Source: JAVBPE01 sp031549865
Lineage (GTDB): Bacteria > Bacillota_I > Bacilli_A > Acholeplasmatales > Anaeroplasmataceae
Direction: 5' to 3'
Assembly (NCBI GenBank): GCA_031549865.1
Contig: JAVBPE010000013.1
Coordinates: forward strand, 1 to 33,818
DNA length: 33,818 bases
Part shown: positions 23,685-32,105 of the stretch, one piece after another
Numbering within the stretch: the stretch's first letter is position 1
Layout: every line of letters begins with the position of its first letter
The notes under the pieces: model-generated
Told to the model about the DNA's origin: nothing
The model's database searches: none
What the model saw: only the letters and a program-made list of their open reading frames with translations
Made by a program: the position numbers and the translations under genes

Positions 23685-25639
23685 TTCTTCCCTCCACTTT
23701 TTAATTCAATAATTGCATCTCTAACTTGAGCAGCCATTTCAAAATTAAGGCTAGAAGCATAAAGTTTCATTTCTTCTTCTAAAGATTCAATCAGTATATC
23801 TCTTTCTTTGTTAGTTAATTTCTTTGGTTTATCAAGATTCTTTTCATCTAAAAGATGTTTTATAGAAACTGATGAATGAACTTCCTTTTTAATTGTTAAA
23901 GGTGTGATGCCATGTAATTCATTATAAGATGCTTGAATTTCTCGGCGACGATTTGTTTCGCTTATTGCCTCAATCATTGCTTCTGACTCTTTTGATGCAT
24001 ACATTATAACTCTACCACTACTATTTCTTGCAGCTCTACCTATAGTTTGAATTAATGATCTTGTAGAACGTAGGAAACCTTGTTTATCGGCATCTAATAT
24101 GCACACTAAACTTACTTCAGGTAAATCTAGTCCTTCACGAAGCAAATTGATGCCTACTAAAACATCGTATTTTCCAAGTCTTAAGTCTCTTAAAATTTCT
24201 AAGCGCTCTAAACTTACTATTTCTGAATGAAGATATGCAACTTTTAACCCTAAATTTTTTAAATATGCTGTTAAGTCTTCGCTCATTTTTATTGTTAAAG
24301 TAGTAACTAATACTCTTTCATTTAATTCAACTCTTTTAATTATTTCTGCATATATATCATCAACTTGGCCTTCCGTTGGTCTAACCTCTATAATTGGATC
24401 TAAAAGACCAGTTGGTCTGATTATTTGTTCAACAATAGGATAATTTTTCTCATAATCCCCTGGGGTTGCTGATACATAAATAACATTTTGAAGTTTTTCC
24501 TCAAATTCTGAAAACATTAAAGGACGGTTATCAAGTGCAGAAGGAAGTCTAAAACCATAGTCAACAAGTGTTGTTTTTCTACTTCTATCACCATTATACA
24601 TTCCCCTTACTTGAGGTACTGTAACATGTGATTCATCAATTACAAGTAAAAAATCTTTTGGAAAAAAATCTATTAAAGTTGAAGGAGTCTCTCCTTCTTC
24701 TCTTAATGATAAATGTCTTGAATAGTTTTCAACCCCACTACATACTCCCATCTGCTCAAGCATTTCTAAATCATATTTCGTTCTACTTCTAATTCTTTCT
24801 TCTTCTAAAGGTTTCCCTTCATTTAAAAATTTTTGTCTTTGAATCTCTAATTCTTCTTTGATTCTTTTTAAAGCTTCTGCTAATTTTTCTTTATTTGTAA
24901 CAAAGTGTGTAGCAGCAAATATATTTATATAGTCAACGCTTTCTTTAGCAATACCTGTTACTACATCAAATATTCTAATACGTTCTATTTCATCTTCAAA
25001 AAATTCGACGCGAATCCCATTTTTATGTTCATTTACAGGAATAATATCTAAAACATCTCCTCTAACTCTAAATGAACCTCTAACAAAATCAAAATCATTT
25101 CTAATAAATTGCATTTCAATTAATTTATTTAACAATACTTTTCTTTTATAGCTTTCACCAACACGTAATGTTAGCATTGAGTTTTTATAATCCTCAGGAT
25201 CACCTATTCCATATATACATGAAACAGAAGCTATAACGATGACATCTTTATAATCTATTAATGCTGAAGTTGCAGAATGGCGCATTTCATCAATTTCTTC
25301 ATTTATTTGGGAATCTTTTTCAATGTATGTATCACTTGATACTACATATGCTTCTGGCTGAAAATAATCGTAGTACGATATAAAAAATTCGACGTGATTA
25401 TTTGGAAAAAGTTCTTTGAATTCATTATATAATTGACCAGCCAAGGTTTTATTATGAGCTAATATTAAGGTTGGTTTATTTGTTTCTTTTATAACATTTG
25501 CAATAGTAAAAGTTTTACCGGTTCCTGTTGCTCCTAGTAAAACTTGCTTATTAATTCCATTTTTTAAATTATTTACTAATTCTTTAATTGCCTTAGGCTG
25601 ATCTCCCATAGGCTCATATTTCGAGTTTAAAATAAACAT
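23681..25639 (-). CDS. uvrB: UvrABC excinuclease subunit B
   Basis: 652 residues, full length. UvrB receives damaged DNA from UvrA and positions UvrC. Walker A is GATGTGKT at 36-43. The damage-probing beta-hairpin YYDYFQPEAYVVSSDTYIEKD follows, then helicase motifs including NLLREGLDLPEVSLV and QTIGRAARN. The C-terminal UVR domain is LEEEMKLYASSLNFEMAAQVRD. ATG 25639 has GAGG 6 bases upstream; the frame extends to 25651 through a GTG without support. Downstream is an ABC transporter pair instead of the usual uvrA. No SOS-box palindrome of the Bacillus GAAC-N4-GTTC kind is seen in 25640-25873. Confidence 0.96.
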   Translation of the reverse strand: MFILNSKYEPMGDQPKAIKELVNNLKNGINKQVLLGATGTGKTFTIANVIKETNKPTLILAHNKTLAGQLYNEFKELFPNNHVEFFISYYDYFQPEAYVVSSDTYIEKDSQINEEIDEMRHSATSALIDYKDVIVIASVSCIYGIGDPEDYKNSMLTLRVGESYKRKVLLNKLIEMQFIRNDFDFVRGSFRVRGDVLDIIPVNEHKNGIRVEFFEDEIERIRIFDVVTGIAKESVDYINIFAATHFVTNKEKLAEALKRIKEELEIQRQKFLNEGKPLEEERIRSRTKYDLEMLEQMGVCSGVENYSRHLSLREEGETPSTLIDFFPKDFLLVIDESHVTVPQVRGMYNGDRSRKTTLVDYGFRLPSALDNRPLMFSEFEEKLQNVIYVSATPGDYEKNYPIVEQIIRPTGLLDPIIEVRPTEGQVDDIYAEIIKRVELNERVLVTTLTIKMSEDLTAYLKNLGLKVAYLHSEIVSLERLEILRDLRLGKYDVLVGINLLREGLDLPEVSLVCILDADKQGFLRSTRSLIQTIGRAARNSSGRVIMYASKESEAMIEAISETNRRREIQASYNELHGITPLTIKKEVHSSVSIKHLLDEKNLDKPKKLTNKERDILIESLEEEMKLYASSLNFEMAAQVRDAIIELKSGGKK

Positions 25640-25772
25640 ATTGTACCTCACATAAAATATACTCTTTCTTCTTTATATTAGTTATATATTATATATACTA
25701 TTAACTTGTGGAAAAATTATGTAAATCAAAATTTATACTATTTAATTTTAACATAAAATCACCAAATGTCAC

Positions 25773-25835
25773 GACACTTCAAATTAGAATTGTGACACTT
25801 TAAAGTGGAATTATGACAATTTAAGTTAACATTAA
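25773..25835. repeat. Three tandem 21-base repeats
   Basis: The units start at 25773, 25794 and 25815 with GACACTTCAAATTAGAATTG, GACACTTTAAAGTGGAATTA and GACAATTTAAGTTAACATTA (first 20 bases of each). The spacing is exactly 21, two helical turns, and the units diverge from one another. They lie between the terminator of the phosphate transporter and uvrB. Repeated about 20-base terminal units of this style occur at the ends of IS21-family elements; an array of regulator sites is the other option. The rest of 25640-25772 is AT-rich and holds the uvrB promoter region. Confidence 0.7.
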
Positions 25836-25841
25836 TAGTTA

Positions 25842-25872
25842 AAAATGCATCCTACTATTTAGGATGCATTTT
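25842..25872 (-). terminator. Terminator of the Na/Pi cotransporter gene
   Basis: A perfect 13-bp stem (AAAATGCATCCTA / TAGGATGCATTTT) with a 5-base loop, 1 base beyond the stop, followed by T-rich sequence on the minus strand. Confidence 0.85.
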
Positions 25873-25873
25873 A

Positions 25874-27571
25874 TTAGTGATTAAATTCATCAAATTGGCA
25901 GTATTCTTCGGCAATAATATTATTTGCAATATTATGGCAATGGTCACCAATTCTTTCCAAATTAGATAAAATATCTAAATAATGATCAGAATTAGAATAA
26001 GTACAAATTCCTTTATTAACACGTTCGATATGTTTGATTCTAAAAGTTTCTTCCATTTCATCAACGCTTTCTTCTGCATTTATAACATTTTGTGCAGATG
26101 ATTTGTCAAAAATAGGAAGCGAAATAATTGATGTTTTAACCATCATTTCTAAAGTATCATACATTTTTTCTAAGTCTTTTGAACCATCTTCTGTTAAAAA
26201 TTGCGTTGATTCATATCTTTCAACAAAGAATTCAGTGATATTAGAACAATGATCACCTATTCTTTCTAAGTCTTTAATAGTGTCTAAATATTTAGATAAT
26301 AAACGAGATTCTTTATGATCTAATGCTGTAGCAGTTAAATTTATTAAATAATCATGAATACGTTTATCTAAGCTATTAATATTTTTTTCATATTCACTAG
26401 CTTTTTCACTAACATTACTAATATTTTTAAATGAATATTCCTTAACTAAATCAAAAAAATCTATAACTTGATTTCCCATATAAATTATACTTTTTTTAGC
26501 AAATTCAAAAGCTAAAACAGGTGACTTTTCAATTAATGTATAATCTAATAATTCATTAAGTATATTTTCATTATTGTTTGGATCATCTTTTACGATTTTC
26601 TTTGCAATTCTAATCATTTGCTTAATAAAGAAAAATAAAATAAATGTTGATACAACGTTAAATGTCATATGTGCTATGGCAATAGACATTGCAGGACTTT
26701 CATCACCGGTTATTGGAGTGAGGAATTTAGTCTCAATGAGGTCTATAAATGGAACATATGCCCACCTTAAGAGAATCATAAATAATATAGCCCCTAATAC
26801 ATTAAACAAAGTATGGACGACCGCAGTTCTTTTTGCGGCAACTCCACCACCAATTGCAGCAAAAATCGCTGTTATTGTTGTTCCTATATTAGAGCCTAAT
26901 AAAATAGGTAAAGCTCCAAGTAAACTTATTTTGCCAGTATTATATAACGTTTGAAGTATTCCAATTGTTGCAGAAGAAGATTGAATTCCTGCAGTTAAAA
27001 CAGTACCAATTATTAATCCTAAAATTGGATAATTTGAGAATGTTTCAAATAATCTCATTGCTTGATCATTATATTGTTCTAAAATACGTTTTAAGGCATC
27101 TCCCATTGTTGATAGCCCAAAGAATAACATTCCAAAGCCAAGAATAATTTTTCCAATTTCTTTAATTTTTGGCTTTTTAAAGAAGAAAATTAAAACTGCT
27201 CCTATTCCAATAAATAATAAAGCATATTTTTCTATTTTAAGTCCGATTATAAAAGCTGTTATTGTTGTTCCAATATTAGCCCCCATAATTACCCCAACAG
27301 CTTGCGGGAATGACATTAATCCTGCCCTTACCAAACCAACAGCTAAAGCTGTAGTTGCTGATGATGATTGTATTAGAGCTGTTACCCCTGCTCCAACTAA
27401 GATTCCTTTTAAAGGCGTATTAGTAGTTTTTTCGATAATGATTTTCATCTTATCGCCAGCTACTTCCTTTAATGAATCTCCCATTAAATTAATACCATAT
27501 AAGAATATCCCTAGGCCTCCAAAAACTGCCAGTAATTCCCACCATATATTAAACTCAGTTGCAAGTATCAC
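25874..27571 (-). CDS. Na+/phosphate cotransporter with C-terminal PhoU-like domain
   Basis: 565 residues from GTG 27571. The N-terminal half holds two copies of the NaPi-II repeat: QSSSATTALAVGL with GANIGTTITAF, and QSSSATIGIL with GSNIGTTITAI, in about eight hydrophobic segments. The C-terminal third (about 350-565) is helical and PhoU-like, with two copies of LERIGDHCSNI/LERIGDHCHNI. It should import phosphate using the Na+ gradient. GGAGG lies 9 bases upstream of GTG. A promoter at 27604-27632 would place the transcript start past the upstream TTG of the longer frame, which supports this start. It has its own promoter and terminator, so it is monocistronic. Confidence 0.9.
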   Translation of the reverse strand: MILATEFNIWWELLAVFGGLGIFLYGINLMGDSLKEVAGDKMKIIIEKTTNTPLKGILVGAGVTALIQSSSATTALAVGLVRAGLMSFPQAVGVIMGANIGTTITAFIIGLKIEKYALLFIGIGAVLIFFFKKPKIKEIGKIILGFGMLFFGLSTMGDALKRILEQYNDQAMRLFETFSNYPILGLIIGTVLTAGIQSSSATIGILQTLYNTGKISLLGALPILLGSNIGTTITAIFAAIGGGVAAKRTAVVHTLFNVLGAILFMILLRWAYVPFIDLIETKFLTPITGDESPAMSIAIAHMTFNVVSTFILFFFIKQMIRIAKKIVKDDPNNNENILNELLDYTLIEKSPVLAFEFAKKSIIYMGNQVIDFFDLVKEYSFKNISNVSEKASEYEKNINSLDKRIHDYLINLTATALDHKESRLLSKYLDTIKDLERIGDHCSNITEFFVERYESTQFLTEDGSKDLEKMYDTLEMMVKTSIISLPIFDKSSAQNVINAEESVDEMEETFRIKHIERVNKGICTYSNSDHYLDILSNLERIGDHCHNIANNIIAEEYCQFDEFNH

Positions 27572-27603
27572 TTTTTTGTACCTCCACAAAAAGTCTCCTT
27601 TAT

Positions 27604-27632
27604 ATTTTATCAAAAAATAGGCATTAATTCAA
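27604..27632 (-). promoter_or_regulatory. Promoter of the Na/Pi cotransporter gene
   Basis: Minus strand: -35 TTGAAT (27627-27632), a 17-base spacer, and -10 TAAAAT (27604-27609) with a TG extension. The gap to the divergent murE is only about 110 bases. No PhoP-box repeat of the TT(A/T)ACA type is evident. Confidence 0.6.
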
Positions 27633-27682
27633 ATTAATTTTGTATAAATGTAAAAACTAAAACTAAATTAAGTGGAGGGTCT

Positions 27683-29089
27683 ATGCAAATACAAGATTTT
27701 TATAATAATATTGACAAAAAAATTAGAATAACAGGTATAACTAACAATTCTAAAGATGTACAGCAAGGATACATTTTCGTCTGTATAAAAGGGACAAAAA
27801 GTGATGGGCATAAATATATAGGGGAAGCAATTAAAAATGGTTGTGCTTTTATTGTTGCGACAAAAAAAATTCATTTTCCCTCAATTAAGGTGTCAGATAC
27901 TAAAAGTGAATATATTAGATTATGCCAAATATTTTATGGCTATAAGCCAGATATATATACAGTAGGAGTCACTGGAACAGACGGAAAAACTACAACATCA
28001 TATATCTTACATAATATTTTAAATTTTGATGAATCTTCTTCTTATTTAGGAACAAATGGAATTAAATATCATAATAATAATTTAAATAATGATTTAACTA
28101 CTCCTTCTCCAAATGTTTTATATAAAACATATCAAGATTTAGTAAAAAATAAAGTCAAAAGTTTAGTAATGGAGGTTTCTAGTGAAGGAATTATTGATTC
28201 TCGAACTAAAGATTTTTCCTTTAATGGGGCTATTTTCACTAATATTAGTCATGAGCATTTAAATAGTCATAAAAATATTATGGAATACTTTAAAACTAAA
28301 GCAAAACTTTTTAGTTCATTAGATAAAAACGCCTTAACCGTTGTTAATTATGATGATCCATATGGAAAATATATCAAACATTATACTAAAGCAAAAGTTG
28401 TTTCATTTGGCTTAAATAATGGAACATATCAAGCTAAAAATATAATCATTTATAAGGACAAAACAATATTTGACTTGTATTATAATAATCATTTTTTAAA
28501 ATGCTTTAAAACAAATTTATTTGGAATATATAACGTTTATAATACATTAGCAGCAATTACATACGCTTATGAATTTGGAATACCTTTGGATATTATTGAA
28601 AAAGGAATTAAAGATATGGATAAAGTAACAGGCCGTTTTGAAATATATGAAAAAAATGGAATAACTGGAATTATTGATTTTGCACATACGCCAAATGCAA
28701 TATATCAACTTCTTACAAACTTAGGACATATATCTCATAAAAAGTTAATTCTAGTTATAGGTGCTCAAGGCGGCAAAGATAGAACTAAAAGAAGTCTTAT
28801 GGGAAAAATAGCATGTTTATTTTCTACTACTGTTATTTTTACTTCAGAAGATCCTAAAAATGAAAGTATCTTTAATATTTTATCTGACTTAACTAGCGAT
28901 TTAGATTTATTTGATTATTATATAACTCTTGATAGAAAAGAAGCAATAAAATTAGCTTGTTCTTTGGCTAAAAAAGATGATATTATTCTCATTACTGGAA
29001 AAGGTATGGAAAAGACAGAAACAATCGGAAAATATACATTTAAACATAATGATTATGAAGTATTAAAAGAGGCTCTAGGACAATCCTAG
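27683..29089 (+). CDS. murE: UDP-MurNAc-L-Ala-D-Glu ligase (MurE)
   Basis: 468 residues with the three Mur-ligase domains. It adds the third amino acid to the peptidoglycan stem peptide using ATP. The ATP loop is GVTGTDGKTTT at about 94-104, the central-domain motif is MEVSSEGI, and the C-terminal domain begins near VTGRFEIYE with DFAHTPNAIYQLL. The substrate-selecting motif reads TSEDPKNE where meso-DAP enzymes have D-N-P-R, so L-lysine or another non-DAP residue is likely. GTGGAGG precedes the ATG. It is a lone mur gene, convergent with rnhA, and its last codons form the shared terminator. Confidence 0.9.
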   Translation: MQIQDFYNNIDKKIRITGITNNSKDVQQGYIFVCIKGTKSDGHKYIGEAIKNGCAFIVATKKIHFPSIKVSDTKSEYIRLCQIFYGYKPDIYTVGVTGTDGKTTTSYILHNILNFDESSSYLGTNGIKYHNNNLNNDLTTPSPNVLYKTYQDLVKNKVKSLVMEVSSEGIIDSRTKDFSFNGAIFTNISHEHLNSHKNIMEYFKTKAKLFSSLDKNALTVVNYDDPYGKYIKHYTKAKVVSFGLNNGTYQAKNIIIYKDKTIFDLYYNNHFLKCFKTNLFGIYNVYNTLAAITYAYEFGIPLDIIEKGIKDMDKVTGRFEIYEKNGITGIIDFAHTPNAIYQLLTNLGHISHKKLILVIGAQGGKDRTKRSLMGKIACLFSTTVIFTSEDPKNESIFNILSDLTSDLDLFDYYITLDRKEAIKLACSLAKKDDIILITGKGMEKTETIGKYTFKHNDYEVLKEALGQS

Positions 29090-29099
29090 AGCCTCTTTT
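29065..29099. terminator. Bidirectional terminator inside the overlapping murE and rnhA 3' ends
   Basis: A perfect 16-bp inverted repeat (AAAAGAGGCTCTAGGA / TCCTAGAGCCTCTTTT) with a CAA loop. It serves both strands and also codes on both: MurE ends KEALGQS and RNase H ends KEALGLS. Both stops (TAG) fall within the stem. Confidence 0.9.
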
Positions 29100-29503
29100 G
29101 CTAATTTATCAGCTAAATCATTATAGGCAATTTTACTATGGCTTTTGACCTTAATAAAATTAACTTTTATCTTATCTTTAACCAAATTAGCAAATTCTTT
29201 ATATTTAATTGAAATAGGAGTTTTTGCACTCCATGCACCAGTATACCAAAATTCAATTCCTGCATAATCATAATAAATATTTACTTCTTTAATATTTTGT
29301 TTAAGACAATAATTTATTATAAATCCGGCTCCCTTTATTTCTCCAGAAATATTTCTGTGAACCGAAAATTCATCTTTTTCGTATTTTTTTGAAAATTGAT
29401 GAACTTGCTCATTTATTACTAACACTCCCCCAAAAGAATATTCTTCAGTTTTAGCATTATAACTTCCATCTATATATGCATATGGACAATTCTCATTTAT
29501 CAT
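29075..29503 (-). CDS. rnhA: Ribonuclease H (RNase HI type)
   Basis: 142 residues from ATG 29503, with GGGAG 8 bases upstream. The four catalytic acids are D12 (YIDGSY), E55 (GEIKGA), D79 (YYDYAG) and D129 (NDLADKLA), and H122 is in KVKSHS. It degrades RNA in RNA-DNA hybrids. At 142 residues it is a bare catalytic domain without the N-terminal hybrid-binding module. It is convergent with murE, overlapping it by 15 bases. Phage or element RNase H would look similar, but the location is chromosomal. Confidence 0.9.
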   Translation of the reverse strand: MINENCPYAYIDGSYNAKTEEYSFGGVLVINEQVHQFSKKYEKDEFSVHRNISGEIKGAGFIINYCLKQNIKEVNIYYDYAGIEFWYTGAWSAKTPISIKYKEFANLVKDKIKVNFIKVKSHSKIAYNDLADKLAKEALGLS

Positions 29504-29547
29504 AATATCAGCTCCCATAAAAATACTATAATGATTATACCATAAAA

Positions 29548-29573
29548 AAAGCCTAAATATTATTTTAGGCTTT
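29548..29573 (-). terminator. Terminator of the pfkA-pyk operon
   Basis: A 10-bp stem AAAGCCTAAA / TTTAGGCTTT with a 6-base loop, followed on the minus strand by a run of T. It lies 9 bases beyond the pyk stop. Confidence 0.88.
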
Positions 29574-29582
29574 AATTCTTTA

Positions 29583-30965
29583 TTAATTTAATTCAATGAT
29601 TTGAACTGAATTAGAGGTTACTTTTAAAACTGAATCTCCAGTTTCTAAGTTTAATGCTTTCTTAGCTGCATCCATTGCATCATTAATAGTACCTACAACA
29701 CCTTGAACTCCCCATACTAATGATAAAGTACGGCAGCAAGCATCACAAGAAACAGCAAAGAATACATCTGAGGCAGGACGGTATTGAGAAATAGCTAAAG
29801 CTAAATCAATATCACCTTCACAAACGATTGCAGGAACTTCAAAATTTAGGGCAATTTGAGCAGCAGCTAAACCGATTGCATCAAGAGGTCCCTTTTCATT
29901 TGTAGCTTCCATTACATTTTGAATCATTAATTCATGATCAATTGATTCTTCGGCTTTTTCATCAATTTTAGACATATATGATACAGCTTCAAATGGATAA
30001 TCACCTTGTGCAGATTCTCCACTTAACATTGTAGCTCCAGTTCCATCTAATACTGCATTATGGCAATCTGTAACTTCAGCACGTGTAGGACGTGGATTTT
30101 GTTGCATAGATTCTAACATTTGAGTTGCACAAATAACCATTTTACCAGTTGATTGAGCAAAGTAAATCATATCTTTTTGAATTTGTGGTAAATCCCAAGC
30201 ATCAACGTCAACACCTAAATCTCCACGAGCAACCATTACACCGTCAGATAATTGGATGATTTCTTCCATATTTTCAACGCCTTCTTGGTTTTCAATTTTA
30301 GAAATGATTCTTACATGTGTATTATTTTTAGCAGCTAAAATAGCACGGATTTGAGCAATATCATCAGCACGACGTACGAATGATGCTGCAATGAAGTCTA
30401 AATCTTGATCACAAGCAAATTCGATATCTGCCTTGTCCTTTGGAGAAATATAATCCATATTTAAGATTACTCCAGGAACATTACAATTTCTCTTATTTTT
30501 TAATTTACGATCATTTTGAATTTCGCATACTAATTCATTAGTAGCTGCATCTTTTTCGATAACTTTTAAGTTAATATTTCCATCTTCAGCTAATATAGTT
30601 CCACCAACAGAAATATCATTATATAATCCAGGATAAGAAATGGCAACCTTCTTGTCATCTCCAAGGTAAGAATAATCCATAGTTATACGAATAGTGTTAC
30701 CTTTTTTTAACATTACAGGTTCGTCGTTCTTTAAGTAACCAGTACGGATTTCTGGTCCTTTAGTATCTAGCATCATTGCAGTATGCCAACCTTTTTCTTT
30801 GTTTAATTCTTTCACGTTTTTAATTCTGAAGCCTTGTTCTTCATAATCACCGTGAGAGAAATTCATACGCATAACATTCATGCCAGCCGTACCGATTAAT
30901 TTTTCTAATGTGTCCTTTTGTTCAGAAGCAGGACCAATTGTACAAACAACTTTAGTCTTTTTCAT
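29583..30965 (-). CDS. pyk: Pyruvate kinase
   Basis: 460 residues. It transfers phosphate from PEP to ADP. Motifs: TKVVCTIGPAS at the start, MRMNFSHGDY, LDTKGPEIRTG, the active-site ISKIENQEGV, MVARGDLGVD, ATQMLESM and the nucleotide region ATMLSGESAQGDYPFEAV. The chain ends right after the C-terminal allosteric domain and lacks the extra PEP-utiliser domain seen in Bacillus. AAGGAG precedes the ATG. It lies 18 bases downstream of pfkA, the classical Firmicute glycolytic pair, transcribed together from the promoter upstream of pfkA. Confidence 0.96.
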   Translation of the reverse strand: MKKTKVVCTIGPASEQKDTLEKLIGTAGMNVMRMNFSHGDYEEQGFRIKNVKELNKEKGWHTAMMLDTKGPEIRTGYLKNDEPVMLKKGNTIRITMDYSYLGDDKKVAISYPGLYNDISVGGTILAEDGNINLKVIEKDAATNELVCEIQNDRKLKNKRNCNVPGVILNMDYISPKDKADIEFACDQDLDFIAASFVRRADDIAQIRAILAAKNNTHVRIISKIENQEGVENMEEIIQLSDGVMVARGDLGVDVDAWDLPQIQKDMIYFAQSTGKMVICATQMLESMQQNPRPTRAEVTDCHNAVLDGTGATMLSGESAQGDYPFEAVSYMSKIDEKAEESIDHELMIQNVMEATNEKGPLDAIGLAAAQIALNFEVPAIVCEGDIDLALAISQYRPASDVFFAVSCDACCRTLSLVWGVQGVVGTINDAMDAAKKALNLETGDSVLKVTSNSVQIIELN

Positions 30966-30983
30966 TTTGTTCTCCTTGTTTTT

Positions 30984-31937
30984 TTACGAAATTTTTTGGA
31001 TTAATTTTTCTAATGAAAAATTGCGTTTATTTTTCATTTCTAACGCTTCATCCAACGGGGTAGCTATAAGTTCATTTTCAATAATACCTACCGCAACACC
31101 ATGAATATTTTGATGCAGCAATTCGACTGCATATGCACCAAGTCTTGACGCAAGTAAACGATCTTCAGGGGTTGGTGATCCACCACGTTGAACGTATCCA
31201 AGCACACAAGCTCGGCATTCATAACCACTAAATTCTTCTATTTCTTTTGCAAGTTGATACACATCCGTCATATGTTCAGAAATTACTACTATTGCATGTT
31301 TTCTGCCATTAAGACGATCTGTTTTTAAAGATTTTAATAAATCTTCTTTATTTAAACCAGTATCATTTGTAATGATGTATTCAGCACCACAACAAATGCC
31401 TGAGTATAAAGCTAAGTCTCCACAGTTTCTTCCCATTACTTCAATGATTGAACATCTTTGATGCGATGATGAAGTATCACGTAATTTATCAATTGCTTCA
31501 CAAGCTGTATTTAATGCCGTGGAAAAACCAATTGTAAAATCTGTTGAGGCAATATCATTATCTATCGTTCCAGGTATTCCTATACATTTTATCCCTAATT
31601 CGGATAATCTTAATGCTCCTGTATAAGAACCATCTCCACCGATAGTAATTATTGCATCAATATCGTGTCTCATTAATTGTTTTTTTGCTAATTCACGAAC
31701 TTGAGGATATTGAAATTCAGGCAATCGTGCTGTTCCTAAGATAGTTCCACCACTATTTAGAATTTCACTTACGTTTTTACGAGAAAATTCTTCTATTTTT
31801 CCCTCAACTAAGCCTTTATAACCATCATATATTCCAAATACTTGGTCTCCCGAAGCTAATGCTGCACGAACAACAGCTCTAATAGCTGCATTCATTCCAG
31901 GTGCATCTCCACCTGAAGTTAAAACGCCAATTCTCAT
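30984..31937 (-). CDS. pfkA: ATP-dependent 6-phosphofructokinase
   Basis: 317 residues from ATG 31937, the standard bacterial PfkA length. TSGGDAPGMNAA at 7-18 is the N-terminal ATP loop, GGDGS at 100-104 has the glycine that accepts ATP, and GTIDND at 123-128 carries the catalytic aspartate; the residue before TIDND is Gly, as in ATP enzymes. MGRNCGDLA follows. The longer frame to 31958 starts at TTG without a ribosome site; a GAGTGAT about 5 bases before the chosen ATG is a modest one. It is first in the operon with pyk. Confidence 0.95.
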   Translation of the reverse strand: MRIGVLTSGGDAPGMNAAIRAVVRAALASGDQVFGIYDGYKGLVEGKIEEFSRKNVSEILNSGGTILGTARLPEFQYPQVRELAKKQLMRHDIDAIITIGGDGSYTGALRLSELGIKCIGIPGTIDNDIASTDFTIGFSTALNTACEAIDKLRDTSSSHQRCSIIEVMGRNCGDLALYSGICCGAEYIITNDTGLNKEDLLKSLKTDRLNGRKHAIVVISEHMTDVYQLAKEIEEFSGYECRACVLGYVQRGGSPTPEDRLLASRLGAYAVELLHQNIHGVAVGIIENELIATPLDEALEMKNKRNFSLEKLIQKIS

Positions 31938-31961
31938 AAAATCACTCGCATTCCACAAGAT

Positions 31962-31967
31962 ATTATA
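31962..31967 (-). promoter_or_regulatory. Extended -10 of the pfkA-pyk operon
   Basis: Minus strand TGATATAAT places TATAAT at 31962-31967, about 24 bases before the start codon. A TTGACA lies only 10 bases upstream and is too close to act as its -35. The 31938-32105 gap holds this and the divergent pfp promoter. Confidence 0.5.
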
Positions 31968-32041
31968 TCACAAAATTTGTCAATAACAATATTTTTCTAT
32001 CATTAACTGCGATTTATTTCTATGCTTAAAATATCTTGACC

Positions 32042-32070
32042 TTGACTTTTATAATTAAAAAACATAAAAT
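32042..32070 (+). promoter_or_regulatory. Promoter of the PPi-type PFK gene
   Basis: + strand: -35 TTGACT (32042-32047), a 17-base spacer, and -10 TAAAAT (32065-32070). AGGAGG follows shortly before the ATG at 32106. Confidence 0.7.
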
Positions 32071-32105
32071 GAAGTTGATGTCACAATATAGGAGGAAAAC
32101 TGACT

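Noticed and set aside
25773..25835. CRISPR array
   Set aside because: The units abut without spacers and number only three, so this is a plain tandem repeat.
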